From: an uncultured Collinsella sp.
Lineage (GTDB): Bacteria; Actinomycetota; Coriobacteriia; Coriobacteriales; Coriobacteriaceae
Assembly (NCBI GenBank): GCA_934654795.1
Contig: CAKUGT010000007.1
Coordinates: 6,053-70,052 of the forward strand
DNA: 64,000 nucleotides
Reading direction: 5' to 3'
Shown: one piece after another, positions 17,901-24,968 of the stretch
Numbering within the stretch: position 1 is the stretch's first letter
Layout of the letters: each line of letters starts with the position of its first letter
Translations under genes and position numbers: made by a program
Notes under the pieces: model-generated
Told to the model about the DNA's origin: nothing
Database searches by the model: none
The model's input: the letters and a program-made list of their open reading frames with translations, nothing else

Positions 17901-18820
17901 GTGGTGAACGACTTGCCGTCGGCGGCCCAGGTGGCCAGGTCAAACGTCGCGCCCTCGTTGGTGTAGATGGTAGCCATGCACTGGTAGCTGCCGCGGTGCA
18001 GGCCGTGGTTGGCGGTTGCACGGGTCACCACGTCAAAAGCGCCCTTGTCGGCCTCATTGCGGGAATCGAGCTCGCTCGACGAAGCGGAGGACCCTGCCGC
18101 CTGCACTTTTTCACCAGCCCAATACTCGGCCCACGTCAGGCCGGCGTAGCCATAGGTGTACTCGTCGGTCGCAGGGGTCGACGGATTCTGCTCGTCATAG
18201 GCAGTCTGCAGGGCATTATCGACGGCAGCCTTGATGGCGTTGGACGAGATCGTGGCGGTCGAAACAGCATCGATTGAGGTAGTGTTGCCGGCAGTCTCGA
18301 TTTGCTCGACGATGCCCTTATAGGACGTGCCTTTTTTGCTAAAACCGTTAACGGCCTTGTCCATGCGGTCCCAGTCATCGTCGCCCAAGCTACTGTAGTC
18401 GGCGACTTCGACCTTGGCAATTTTGCCAGACTTGACGGTTACGCTGACGTTGACGTCATACTTTCCATCAGCTGCGTTCCATTCGTCGCCAGCTTTATTG
18501 AGCGGGTCCTTCGAGTCGGCCGTGGCCGTGCCCTCATACGTACCATCTGCGATTTTGGTCAAATCGTAGCTGGTCGAGGAGGATGCGGCGTCGTCAGAGA
18601 CGGCACTCAGGCTATACTCGGAGCTGAGGGACTTCGTTTCCTCACTGGTGGCGGAGATCGGCGCGTTGTTGGTAGCTTCGGAGCCGGTCTCCGTTGTTGC
18701 TGCTGCGGCAAAAGCGCTGGTAGGCATCATCGAGACGGTCATCGCAGCGATGAGCGCACCTCGACAGGCATTGCTGCCCACAGTGTTGAGCTTGCGCAGC
18801 ACAGCGTTATCGTTGTGCAT
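14990..18820 (-). CDS. Giant cell-wall-anchored FMN-binding surface protein (LPGTG)
   Basis: 1276 residues. Signal peptide 1-40 (cut near AFAAA). An FMN_bind domain spans about 85-205 with flavinylation-like motif DAVSTATISS (Thr190). Next comes a duplicated extracellular module with motifs VVTRAT...GSYQC and IVTSAT...GSYHV, resembling modules of Tp47-like surface proteins (a resemblance from memory, not verified). FIVAR-type helical repeats occur around KATSLDKSKYTKDSW, and two more near the C terminus (YTAASWAAFQDAL, YTADSWKAYQSAL). After a Thr-rich linker come LPGTGD, a hydrophobic segment and RRRMQH: a sortase signal. ATG 18820 follows AGAGG; longer frames lack a signal peptide. Upstream on the same strand of an ApbE/NapH operon, it is probably the outermost electron carrier or a docking protein. 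Confidence 0.88.
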   Translation of the reverse strand: MHNDNAVLRKLNTVGSNACRGALIAAMTVSMMPTSAFAAAATTETGSEATNNAPISATSEETKSLSSEYSLSAVSDDAASSSTSYDLTKIADGTYEGTATADSKDPLNKAGDEWNAADGKYDVNVSVTVKSGKIAKVEVADYSSLGDDDWDRMDKAVNGFSKKGTSYKGIVEQIETAGNTTSIDAVSTATISSNAIKAAVDNALQTAYDEQNPSTPATDEYTYGYAGLTWAEYWAGEKVQAAGSSASSSELDSRNEADKGAFDVVTRATANHGLHRGSYQCMATIYTNEGATFDLATWAADGKSFTTTDGKTVTWNRGAMTCDGASYTLKDYEVTGLKYVPVKIKTSDLEAFKASHSFVANGETLAGGYTENNLQAYSGLVADVDANTNGIKTVTNNNGTFSFSAATTGTDSGIKGQELKTATDIKPTVKDASGSYGEFLRVDLNGNYGDLGANMQSVTWTYYGDDATYTNALATYGTKFAADNWMHKSMGIQLGLTKSERCQLPEDTNGTGYWKLTVHALGYNDYTYTFQATDDNIVGAKEPVTDATKAQLQELYDKATSLDKSKYTKDSWTASSIETETAETKDLLAKKNLGEAEAAEQITHLQGALDALVSLYPQAGDYVLMNIPYADFYAAESNNAGTDIVTSATRQKTRSSLASGSYHVNSNGTDISGVTFAVKVGEGDIDWSKFTRATDDSSVTITTSIKGKESTTTYTGKNALFESASYSYYVLPAGEVPTNYKELTSDSEGNLSFGAVEGKETTELANVTADFKTSSKYGDYEIDFKNLREQMVDADGNQATVYGAVVNAADADGTIEGYGMRAVENIWKGKEIAWSCGLVNESHGSPLSSQYYKSMMGKTIKSVTFYTSTGTYTVAMDQYVPVKDADAAIKAKDASLDGANATVNADVTLPEGFDAAYQIDGQDVEPLASNARSSVSVTFDASALKPGSHTLTAIDKKGKFADISTSFTATTSKLVASFDAANLKLIAANDDTDDDLANYLANISKVTVNGTVYSAQGRGAVKIFNADGSLNLAAANQDKSPVFNANGDYQIEVEATGYTTNLRFTYTKSADKTALNAAIEAAAKLSNDQGTYTAASWAAFQDALSAAQGVNESPAASDDEVANALSTLQNAQAALVKAATTDQKTDLKVEIGRADALNESDYTADSWKAYQSALAAAQTVLSKDDASAADVEAATTTLKTAREALAKPSQSSKGNTSSTTTTTTTTTDTKKANASKKDASGLPGTGDTQIATVGIFAGIGAAIAAAGVAIRRRMQH

Positions 18821-18920
18821 AGAACCTCTTTTCCATCGGTTGATCGTGGGGTGCCGTTCTCCTTTCTGCTGGCACCCAAATGGACATGCATCATGCGTGC
18901 TCCACATGATATGTAAGCCA

Positions 18921-18956
18921 CCTATAACTTTCTTGAATGGGCTAAAAAGTTATAGG
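18921..18956. promoter_or_regulatory. Inverted repeat in the divergent intergenic region
   Basis: CCTATAACTTT at 18921-18931 pairs perfectly with AAAGTTATAGG at 18946-18956 across 14 bases. It is about 100 bases upstream of the giant FMN surface protein and 200 bases upstream of the aminopeptidase in the 333-base divergent gap. It could be an operator for the electron-transfer locus or another palindromic repeat. Nothing else was recognised in the gap. Confidence 0.45.
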
Positions 18957-19153
18957 CAGCAAACAAAAAAACCAGAAATTACCACGGGCTAACTTATCAA
19001 TTTGATTGTCGTTTAGATGTAACGGGAGGCGTCGTGTGGTCCGCTTGTACACAGACGTGCCGCAAACGCGACTGTCGGGTATTCGATTTGTCGGATGGAC
19101 CGGTAATTGGGGGTATGCTGGAGAGGACCAGCAACCCAGCGAAAGGGGAGAGC

Positions 19154-20539
19154 ATGACGGATCAGGAAACGCCCGAGCGCGCGCACGTGACGGCCGACGA
19201 TATCGAGGCGGCCAACGACCTTATCGACTTTATCGAGGCATGCCCCAGCATGTTCCATACGGCGGCGACCATTATGGCCGAGCTCGACGAGGCGGGCTTT
19301 ACCTACCTGCCCGAGAACGCGGCGTGGGATATCGAGCCGGGCGGTCGCTACTACACGCAGCGCAATACCTCGAGTGTCATCGCCTTTAAGGTGGGCGAGG
19401 ACCTGGCCGCAACGTGGGGCGAGGACGGCGTTGCCGGCGACTATCATTTTCAGCTCACGGCATCGCATAGCGATTCGCCGACGTTTAAGGTCAAGGCCGT
19501 GCCCGAGCTCGACGGTGCGGGCGAGACGCTGCGCCTGAACACCGAGGCCTATGGCGGCATGATCGACTACACCTGGTTCGACCGTCCGCTGGCGCTGGCC
19601 GGCCGCGTGCTGGTGCGCGAGGGTGACCGTATTGAGAGCCGCCTGCTCACTACCGAGCGCGAGGTCGCCATCATCCCGAGCCTCGCCATTCACATGAACC
19701 GTGGCGTCAACGAGAGCTTTGCGCCCAATCGCGCCGTCGACCTGTGCCCGCTCATCAGCGTCGGCGAGCTTAAGCAGGGCGACTTTGACGCCCTGATTGC
19801 CGACGAGCTCGATGTGGAGCCCGAGCAGATCCTGGGCCGCGACCTGTTCTTGGTCAATCGTCAGGATGCACGTATTTGGGGCTGGGCCGACGAGTTCATC
19901 TCGACGCCCAAGCTCGACGACCTGGCCTGCGCCTACACCTCGCTGCAGGCGTTTTTGGGTGCCGAGAACGCGCATGATGTCTCCGTCTTCTGCTGCTTCG
20001 ATAACGAGGAAGTCGGCTCCGAGACCAAGCAGGGTGCCATGTCGACGTTTTTGGCCGATGCGCTGCGCCGCATTAACGGGTCGCTTGGCTTCGACGACGA
20101 GTCGTACCATCGTGCATTGGCCGCCTCGATGCTTGTGAGCTGCGACAATGCACATGCCGTGCATCCTAACCATGCCGAGAAATGCGATGCCCGCAACCAG
20201 GTGGTGCTCAACGGCGGCATCGTCATCAAGGAGGCTGCTAACCAGCACTACTGCACCGATGCCTTTAGCCGCGCAGTGTTTCAGGCCATTTGCGATGACG
20301 CCGACGTGCCCACGCAGGCCTTCGCCAACAAGAGCGATATGGCCGGCGGTTCTACCCTGGGCAATCTGTCCAATATGCAGGCGAGCATGCACGCCGTGGA
20401 CGTGGGCCTGCCGCAGCTGGCCATGCACTCAAGCTACGAGACGGGCGGCGTTCGCGACGTGATGTACGCCATCCGCGCCCTCACCGCCTTCTACGAGCGC
20501 AACCTAACCATCAACGGCGCCGAAAGTGTGGAGCTCTAA
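19154..20539 (+). CDS. apeB: M18-family aspartyl aminopeptidase
   Basis: 461-residue cytosolic metallopeptidase removing N-terminal acidic residues. Family motifs: ASHSDSPTFKVK (first metal histidine and aspartate), CCFDNEEVGSETKQGA (glutamate ligands and base), SCDNAHAVHPNHAEK, and the C-terminal HSSYETGGVRD (histidine ligand). Length fits bacterial M18 enzymes. I took the ATG at 19154, with AAAGGGGAG upstream; the frame is open for 40 more codons, but those contain no family sequence. It is followed by a palindromic repeat and a strong terminator, so it is monocistronic. Confidence 0.92.
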   Translation: MTDQETPERAHVTADDIEAANDLIDFIEACPSMFHTAATIMAELDEAGFTYLPENAAWDIEPGGRYYTQRNTSSVIAFKVGEDLAATWGEDGVAGDYHFQLTASHSDSPTFKVKAVPELDGAGETLRLNTEAYGGMIDYTWFDRPLALAGRVLVREGDRIESRLLTTEREVAIIPSLAIHMNRGVNESFAPNRAVDLCPLISVGELKQGDFDALIADELDVEPEQILGRDLFLVNRQDARIWGWADEFISTPKLDDLACAYTSLQAFLGAENAHDVSVFCCFDNEEVGSETKQGAMSTFLADALRRINGSLGFDDESYHRALAASMLVSCDNAHAVHPNHAEKCDARNQVVLNGGIVIKEAANQHYCTDAFSRAVFQAICDDADVPTQAFANKSDMAGGSTLGNLSNMQASMHAVDVGLPQLAMHSSYETGGVRDVMYAIRALTAFYERNLTINGAESVEL

Positions 20540-20585
20540 AACCTGCCAAAAAGGGATGTTAATTTTGGCAGGTTTTATCTGGGCA
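20540..20585. repeat. GGGA-core palindrome, family CCTGCC (copy 3)
   Basis: AACCTGCCAAAAA, degenerate core GGGATGTTAA and TTTTGGCAGGTTTTATCTGGG, starting right at the stop codon of apeB. It is nearly identical to copy 1 at 3243, including the same degenerate core. Confidence 0.85.
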
Positions 20586-20624
20586 GATGCAAAGGGTGAA
20601 ACCGAACAAGATCGGTGATACGTG

Positions 20625-20658
20625 GCCGCCGAGGTGCAGTATGCCTCGGCGGCTTTTT
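20625..20658 (+). terminator. Rho-independent terminator after apeB
   Basis: GCCGCCGAGG at 20625-20634 pairs with CCTCGGCGGC at 20644-20653, followed by TTTTT. Confidence 0.9.
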
Positions 20659-20690
20659 GTGTACAGAGTACGGCTAATACTTATAAGTGC

Positions 20691-20720
20691 TTTACATGCT
20701 TTACGTATCTACCATAGTAT
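20691..20720 (+). promoter_or_regulatory. Candidate promoter of the toxin-antitoxin operon
   Basis: TTTACA at 20691-20696 and TAGTAT at 20715-20720 with 18-base spacing, about 35 bases before the antitoxin start. A perfect palindrome ACTTATAAGT at 20679-20688 directly upstream could be the autoregulatory operator. Confidence 0.5.
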
Positions 20721-20753
20721 TTTATGATAGTTTTGAAGTACTAAGGAGGGGTT

Positions 20754-21134
20754 ATGACCACAACCGCCGCTCAGATCAACGTACGTCTCGATGCCGATCT
20801 TAAAAGAAGTGGGGACGCCGCTCTCTCCAAGGCCGGTATGACGCCGAGCCAAGCGGTGCGAGCGCTCTGGCAGCTTGCAGCGTCGCTGGCCGATCGCCCC
20901 GGTGCGCTCGAGGATATCCTGCTGCCCAGTCGTGCCCGGGCGGAACAGCGCGAGCGCGAAAAGGCCGCCAAACGTAAGCTCGAGCTCATGGATCAGGGGT
21001 CGAAGCTGTTCGCTGCCGCTTGCCGTGAGTCGGGAATCGATATGGTCAAGGCTCAGCCATCGGACGACGAAGAGCTCAAACGGAATGCCTATGCGGATCG
21101 CTATGGCGAGGAGATGAGCTGGCTCTATGAGTGA
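20754..21134 (+). CDS. RelB/DinJ-family antitoxin
   Basis: 126 residues. The N terminus (AAQINVRLDADLKRSGDAALSKAGMTPSQAVRALW, given here as a description of its beta-helix-helix pattern) matches the ribbon-helix-helix of RelB/DinJ antitoxins. A charged helical C-terminal half should wrap the toxin. ATG 20754 has an ideal AAGGAGGGG. The stop overlaps the toxin start by eight bases, giving coupled synthesis. Its partner is a PIN nuclease rather than a RelE/YafQ toxin. It probably represses its own promoter. Confidence 0.85.
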   Translation: MTTTAAQINVRLDADLKRSGDAALSKAGMTPSQAVRALWQLAASLADRPGALEDILLPSRARAEQREREKAAKRKLELMDQGSKLFAAACRESGIDMVKAQPSDDEELKRNAYADRYGEEMSWLYE

Positions 21135-21618
21135 GACTCCAAAGCGCATCTTGGTTGACACCAACGTGTGGCTCGATTACTTCATTCCCTCACGACGTGG
21201 TCGTTCGGTGGCGATTGAGTTTTTACGCGATGCATGCACGGCGCAGGTGGATTTGCTGTATGCGGCGACATCGTCCAAAGACCTGTTCTATTTGATTTCA
21301 AGCGAACATAAGGCATGGTATCGGCGAGAGCACGGTTCGCTTTCCCAGAATGCCGCTGCGGCAGCGACATCGCTTGCATGGGATTGTCTTAGCGTGTTGT
21401 CGCAGCTTGCCACGCCAGTGCCCTGTGACCTGAGCGACATATGGATGGCGAGCAGGCAGCGTGAGCTCCATAGCGATTACGAAGACGATTTAATCATTGC
21501 GGCAGCGATACGCGCTCAAGCAGATCTACTGGTCACCAACGATGTCAAGCTCTGTTCGCATGCGCCCGTCGCAGCAATGAGTGTAGAAGACGCAAAAAAT
21601 TACTTAGCAACGCTCTAG
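21127..21618 (+). CDS. PIN-domain toxin (VapC-like endoribonuclease)
   Basis: 163 residues. The PIN fold acidic residues are visible: VDTNVWLDYF near the N terminus, the central acidic region, SDYEDDLIIAAA and LVTNDVKL towards the C terminus. PIN toxins cleave RNA, typically tRNA or rRNA, using metal ions held by these aspartates. It overlaps the antitoxin gene by eight bases. All catalytic positions look intact, so the toxin is probably active. A family difference from classical VapBC is the RelB-type partner. Confidence 0.87.
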   Translation: MSETPKRILVDTNVWLDYFIPSRRGRSVAIEFLRDACTAQVDLLYAATSSKDLFYLISSEHKAWYRREHGSLSQNAAAAATSLAWDCLSVLSQLATPVPCDLSDIWMASRQRELHSDYEDDLIIAAAIRAQADLLVTNDVKLCSHAPVAAMSVEDAKNYLATL

Positions 21619-21634
21619 CAATTTGAAGATCCCG

Positions 21635-21812
21635 CAGGTCGAATAAAAGTCAGCGAATGCCCCCAGGCAGGGCCGCGCCAGCCAGTCCCTACAGGTCGAA
21701 TAAAAGTCAGCGAGAGCCCGCCGTTTGAGCCAAGGTGCCGTGAAATGAAAAGGCGCTGACCTTCTGGTCGCGCCTTTGAAATTGAACGGCAGATTGGCCA
21801 AACGGCGGGCTC
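21635..21812. repeat. Direct repeats and nested inverted repeats downstream of the toxin gene
   Basis: A 22-base word beginning CAGGTCGAATAAAAGTCAGC occurs at 21635-21656 and again at 21692-21713. It is followed by a long inverted repeat, GAGCCCGCCGTTTG...CCAA from 21714 matched by TTGG..CAAACGGCGGGCTC ending at 21812, with an inner hairpin (AAAGGCG..TGACC / GGTC.CGCCTTT). No open frame is supported here. Confidence 0.75.
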
Positions 21813-21826
21813 GCAGCGTCGACCGG

Positions 21827-21850
21827 TCCGCCGTTCGTTAGAACGGCGGA
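21827..21850 (-). terminator. Hairpin downstream of the 2-hydroxyacid dehydrogenase gene
   Basis: TCCGCCGTTC at 21827-21836 pairs perfectly with GAACGGCGGA at 21841-21850 across a four-base loop, just past the dehydrogenase stop on the minus strand. No U tract follows. Confidence 0.55.
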
Positions 21851-21853
21851 ACC

Positions 21854-22789
21854 CTAATGCTCAATCCAGCAGCGCAGGGTCTCGCCAGCTTGCAAGTGGC
21901 GTAGGTTCTCCGCGGCAATGTCGACCACATTTTTGAGCGTAGCCTCCAAGTGGAACCAGCCCGAGACATGCGGCGTGATGAGCATGTTGGGCGCATCCCA
22001 CAGTGGGCTTGTCTCAGGCAGCGGCTCGGGGTCGGTGACGTCGACCGCAGCACCGGCAAGGTGCCCGGACTCGAGTGCCGCAACCAAGTCGTCGGCGACC
22101 ACAAGATCGCCGCGGCCGCCGTTGGCAAAGAAGGCGCCCGGTTTCATCGCGGCGAAGAACTCGGCGTTCGCCAGGCCGCGGGTCTCGGGTGTGCTGGGCA
22201 TAAAGGATGCGACGATGTCAGCCTCGGCCAGGCGCTCGGGGAGGGCGTCCATGCCGTCCATGTCCTCAAACACGATGGGGTAGACGAGCGGATGACGCTT
22301 GATACCGCGGACGTGCGCGCCCATGCTGCGGCAGAGCGTGGCAAAGTGGCCGCCGATATCGCCCGCGCCCAGCACCAGCACGTTGGCGTTTTTGAGCGAG
22401 GTGACCGGACCTAAATCCTCCCAGCGATGCTTGCGCTGCAAGTCGTGATAGCCGGGCAGGCGCTTGATCATGGAAAGGACCATGGCAAACATGTGCTCGC
22501 TCACGGCCTGGCCATAGGCACCCACCGAGCAGGAAAGCTTAGCGTCGGCTGGCACGGTGCCGGCGGCCAAGTAATCGTCATAGCCGGCGGTCTGTAATTG
22601 CAACAGCTGGAGATGCTCGCATGCCGTGAGCATGCCAGGGTCGATGTTGCCCAAGATCACGTCCGCATCGGCGACCTGCTTGCGCGTGGCGGCGTCGGAG
22701 CTCGTGTAGATAAAGTCCTCGCCCGGAGCGCTCGACTCAAGAATTGCGCGATGGCGGTCATTGACGGGCAGCAAAACCAGAATGTTCAC
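21854..22789 (-). CDS. D-isomer-specific 2-hydroxyacid dehydrogenase
   Basis: 311-residue NAD(P)-dependent reductase of 2-oxo acids. The nucleotide loop is VLGAGDIGGHFA. Catalytic arginine lies in NGGRGDLV, glutamate in DVTDPEPLP and histidine in ITPHVSGW. The family is broad (glyoxylate, phosphoglycerate, hydroxypyruvate and branched substrates), and no motif here fixes the substrate. The start is GTG at 22789 with GGAGAGGA upstream. A palindromic repeat lies just upstream, and no operon partner is evident. Confidence 0.9.
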   Translation of the reverse strand: MNILVLLPVNDRHRAILESSAPGEDFIYTSSDAATRKQVADADVILGNIDPGMLTACEHLQLLQLQTAGYDDYLAAGTVPADAKLSCSVGAYGQAVSEHMFAMVLSMIKRLPGYHDLQRKHRWEDLGPVTSLKNANVLVLGAGDIGGHFATLCRSMGAHVRGIKRHPLVYPIVFEDMDGMDALPERLAEADIVASFMPSTPETRGLANAEFFAAMKPGAFFANGGRGDLVVADDLVAALESGHLAGAAVDVTDPEPLPETSPLWDAPNMLITPHVSGWFHLEATLKNVVDIAAENLRHLQAGETLRCWIEH

Positions 22790-22808
22790 AAACAGTCCTC
22801 TCCGCTTG

Positions 22809-22860
22809 ACCTACCAAAAAGGGACAGGTTTATTTTGGCAGGTTTTATCAGGCAAAACGT
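22809..22860. repeat. GGGACAG palindrome, family CCTGCC (copy 4)
   Basis: ACCTACCAAAAA, core GGGACAGG, TTTATTTTGGCAGGTTTTATCAGG. The left arm has one change (CTACC for CTGCC), shared with copy 5 at 32785, so these two copies are closest relatives. Confidence 0.85.
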
Positions 22861-22871
22861 TCAAATAAAAA

Positions 22872-22910
22872 CGCCGGATGCAAGACGGGCGTGCCCGTCA
22901 GCATCCGGCG
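22872..22910 (-). terminator. Rho-independent terminator of map
   Basis: CGCCGGATGC (22872-22881) pairs with GCATCCGGCG (22901-22910), with an inner ACGGGC/GCCCGT stem. On the minus strand it is followed by TTTTTATTT. Confidence 0.9.
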
Positions 22911-22919
22911 CATCTACAG

Positions 22920-23807
22920 CTACCAGCTGAGCAGTTCGTAGCCGTCCTCGGTCACCACGAGCTGTACCTCGCACTGGGCCGAATCGCTACCGTCCTTGGT
23001 GCGCACGCACCAGCCATCGCCCTTGCTGATCTTAATGTCGGGCGCTCCGGCGTTGACCATGGGCTCGATGGTAAAGACCATGCCCGGGGCCATGATGGTG
23101 TCCACATCGGGTGCCTCGGTGGTAAAGCCCACAAATGGGTCCTCGTGGAACTCCTTGCCAATGCCGTGTCCGCCGTACTCGCGCACCACACTAAAGCCGG
23201 CGTCCTCGACGGTCTTTTGCACTGCCTCGGCCATAACGGACAACGGCAGCCATGGCTTGACGGCCGCCAGACCCGCCTCCACGCTGGCGCGGGTGACGTC
23301 GACCAGGCGCTGGCGCTCGGCCGAGACCTCGCCGATGCAGAACATGCGGCTCGAATCACTAAAGTAACCGTCCAAGATCGTGGAGCAGTCTACGTTGATG
23401 ATGTCGCCCTCGTGCAGCACATCCGCATCGCAGGGGATACCGTGGCAGACGACGTCGTTGATCGAGGTGCACACGCTCTTGGGATAGCCCTCGTAGTTAA
23501 GGTCGGCCGGCGTGCCACCGTGCTCGACGGTGTAGTCGTAGATCATCTGGTCGATCTGGTTGGTGGTCATGCCTGCGGCGATATGCTCGCCCACATAATC
23601 GAGCACGCCCACGTTGATGGCTGCCGAGCGCTTGATGCCCTCGATATCGGCGGGAGTCTTGTAGAGCGTGCGAGGCAGAACCTCCCAGCCCTCTTCCCAC
23701 AAGCGTTCGAGGCGCTCATCAAAGGCGCTATGGCATTTCTTGTATTTCTTGCCGCTGCCGCACCAGCAAGCGTCGTTGCGGCCGGGCACGGGTCCTTTGT
23801 CATACAT
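22920..23807 (-). CDS. map: Methionine aminopeptidase with N-terminal SEC-C zinc motif
   Basis: 295-residue enzyme removing initiator methionine. Residues about 9-27 form a SEC-C zinc motif (CWCGSGKKYKKCH), seen in many Gram-positive MAPs and thought to help ribosome association. The catalytic domain has metal ligands in NVDCS and YFSDSSRMF (aspartates), GGHGIG (histidine), FTIEPM and QCEVQLVV (glutamates). All ligands are present. ATG 23807 follows AAAGGAAG. It is a single gene with its own terminator. Confidence 0.95.
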   Translation of the reverse strand: MYDKGPVPGRNDACWCGSGKKYKKCHSAFDERLERLWEEGWEVLPRTLYKTPADIEGIKRSAAINVGVLDYVGEHIAAGMTTNQIDQMIYDYTVEHGGTPADLNYEGYPKSVCTSINDVVCHGIPCDADVLHEGDIINVDCSTILDGYFSDSSRMFCIGEVSAERQRLVDVTRASVEAGLAAVKPWLPLSVMAEAVQKTVEDAGFSVVREYGGHGIGKEFHEDPFVGFTTEAPDVDTIMAPGMVFTIEPMVNAGAPDIKISKGDGWCVRTKDGSDSAQCEVQLVVTEDGYELLSW

Positions 23808-23859
23808 GGCTAACTTCCTTTCATTCGCAGCTAGTATAGCCCGCCCACGCGTCCATAAA

Positions 23860-23926
23860 AGTTGCGGTGATATAGTTCCGATTTAAGCGGTTTAACAGCA
23901 CAAATAGGAACTATATCACCGAAACT
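23860..23926. repeat. Inverted repeat with 27-nt centre (copy 2)
   Basis: Arms AGTTGCGGTGATATAGTTCC (23860-23879) and GGAACTATATCACCGAAACT (23907-23926) with a 27-base centre. The arms belong to the family seen at 4945-5013, and the differences within each arm are compensated in the partner arm (for example GATATA with TATATC here, GGAATA with TATTTC there). Confidence 0.85.
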
Positions 23927-23966
23927 GATGGGGCGGGATGACGGCACTAGCTGCTGCGTGGTTTTG

Positions 23967-24743
23967 CTAGTAGCTCACCTGGCAGGGGATGCCGAGGGCT
24001 TGGACGCGCGCGGCAATGGCGTCGAGCACCTCAGGCGCCGCATTGGCAAGGCCGGCGACCGGTGTCTCGCGCGCCACCGTGTAGATGGTCGCTTCTTGTG
24101 GGCGAATGCGCTCAAGCGCCGCGAGCCAGGGGGCAACGTACTCCTCGCCGGTGTTGTCGATGAGCTTGCCCTGATACTCGCCGGTCAAAAAGATCGTCTG
24201 GATAATAACGTGACCGTCAAAGCTTGCGAACGTCTCGATCTGGTGCTCGACGTCGTAGGGGCCAACAGGCTGGTCGAGCAGCTGGATAAACGCCGGGTCG
24301 ACGGTATCGAGCTTAAGAATGTTGTCGTCGACCATCATGAGCGCGTCGTGCACCTCGGGGCGGTCGGCGCGCGTGCCGTTGGAGAGCACGGCGATCTTGG
24401 AGTTTGGGGCAAGCTCGTCGCGCAGCGCGACGGCACCGGCAATGGCCTGCGGAAACTCCGGTGCGGCGGTGGGCTCGCCGTTGCCTGCGAAGGTGATCAC
24501 ATCGGGGAGGTCGCCCTCGGCTGCCATCTCGTGCAGCTTTGCCTCGAGCGCGTCGAGTACCACGGCAGCTGTGTTGTACGGCTCATGGCAGGGGCGCTCG
24601 GCGTTGAGGCCGTTTTCGCAGTATATGCAGTCGAACGTGCAGATTTTGCCGCTGGCCGGCATCATGTTGACGCCGAGCGAGAGACCAAGGCGACGGCTGC
24701 GAACGGGCCCAAAGATGGGGCTGGCATTCAAAAACGTAGACAT
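23967..24743 (-). CDS. Radical SAM protein
   Basis: 258 residues. The cluster motif is CTFDCIYCE (CxxxCxxC), preceded by FGPVRSRRLGLSLGVNM and followed by FAGNGEPTAAPE, the GEPT SAM-binding segment. The N-terminal signature is that of the COG0731-like radical SAM group, whose role in bacteria is not defined. The start is uncertain: ATG 24743 is nine bases from GAGGAG, while ATG 24749 is only three bases away; the frame extends further without support. It is a single gene with no informative neighbour. Confidence 0.82.
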   Translation of the reverse strand: MSTFLNASPIFGPVRSRRLGLSLGVNMMPASGKICTFDCIYCENGLNAERPCHEPYNTAAVVLDALEAKLHEMAAEGDLPDVITFAGNGEPTAAPEFPQAIAGAVALRDELAPNSKIAVLSNGTRADRPEVHDALMMVDDNILKLDTVDPAFIQLLDQPVGPYDVEHQIETFASFDGHVIIQTIFLTGEYQGKLIDNTGEEYVAPWLAALERIRPQEATIYTVARETPVAGLANAAPEVLDAIAARVQALGIPCQVSY

Positions 24744-24968
24744 AGGCATATGCTCCTCAAGACAATTGTGCCTAAGCATAGCATCGGCTCCAAAGCAAGG
24801 TGCGGGCTCTTGCTTTACAAGTTTCGTTTTTTCACGTCGCTCATGATGCCATGCCATGAAAAGCCTCGGGTCGGGTACAGTTAATCTGTTAACAAGGCGT
24901 AAGGCAATGCGGGTCTATCCAACCGTACTGACGTGCAACTGGATGGGCATTGACGATGGGAACACAGT

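Noticed and set aside
14993..18277. A 1094-codon open frame on the plus strand opposite the giant surface protein
   Set aside because: Repetitive Gly/Val-rich composition, no ribosome binding site, and the minus strand has signal peptide, FMN motif and sortase signal.
19013..20428. 471-codon minus-strand frame opposite apeB
   Set aside because: The plus strand carries all M18 motifs; the antisense frame has none.
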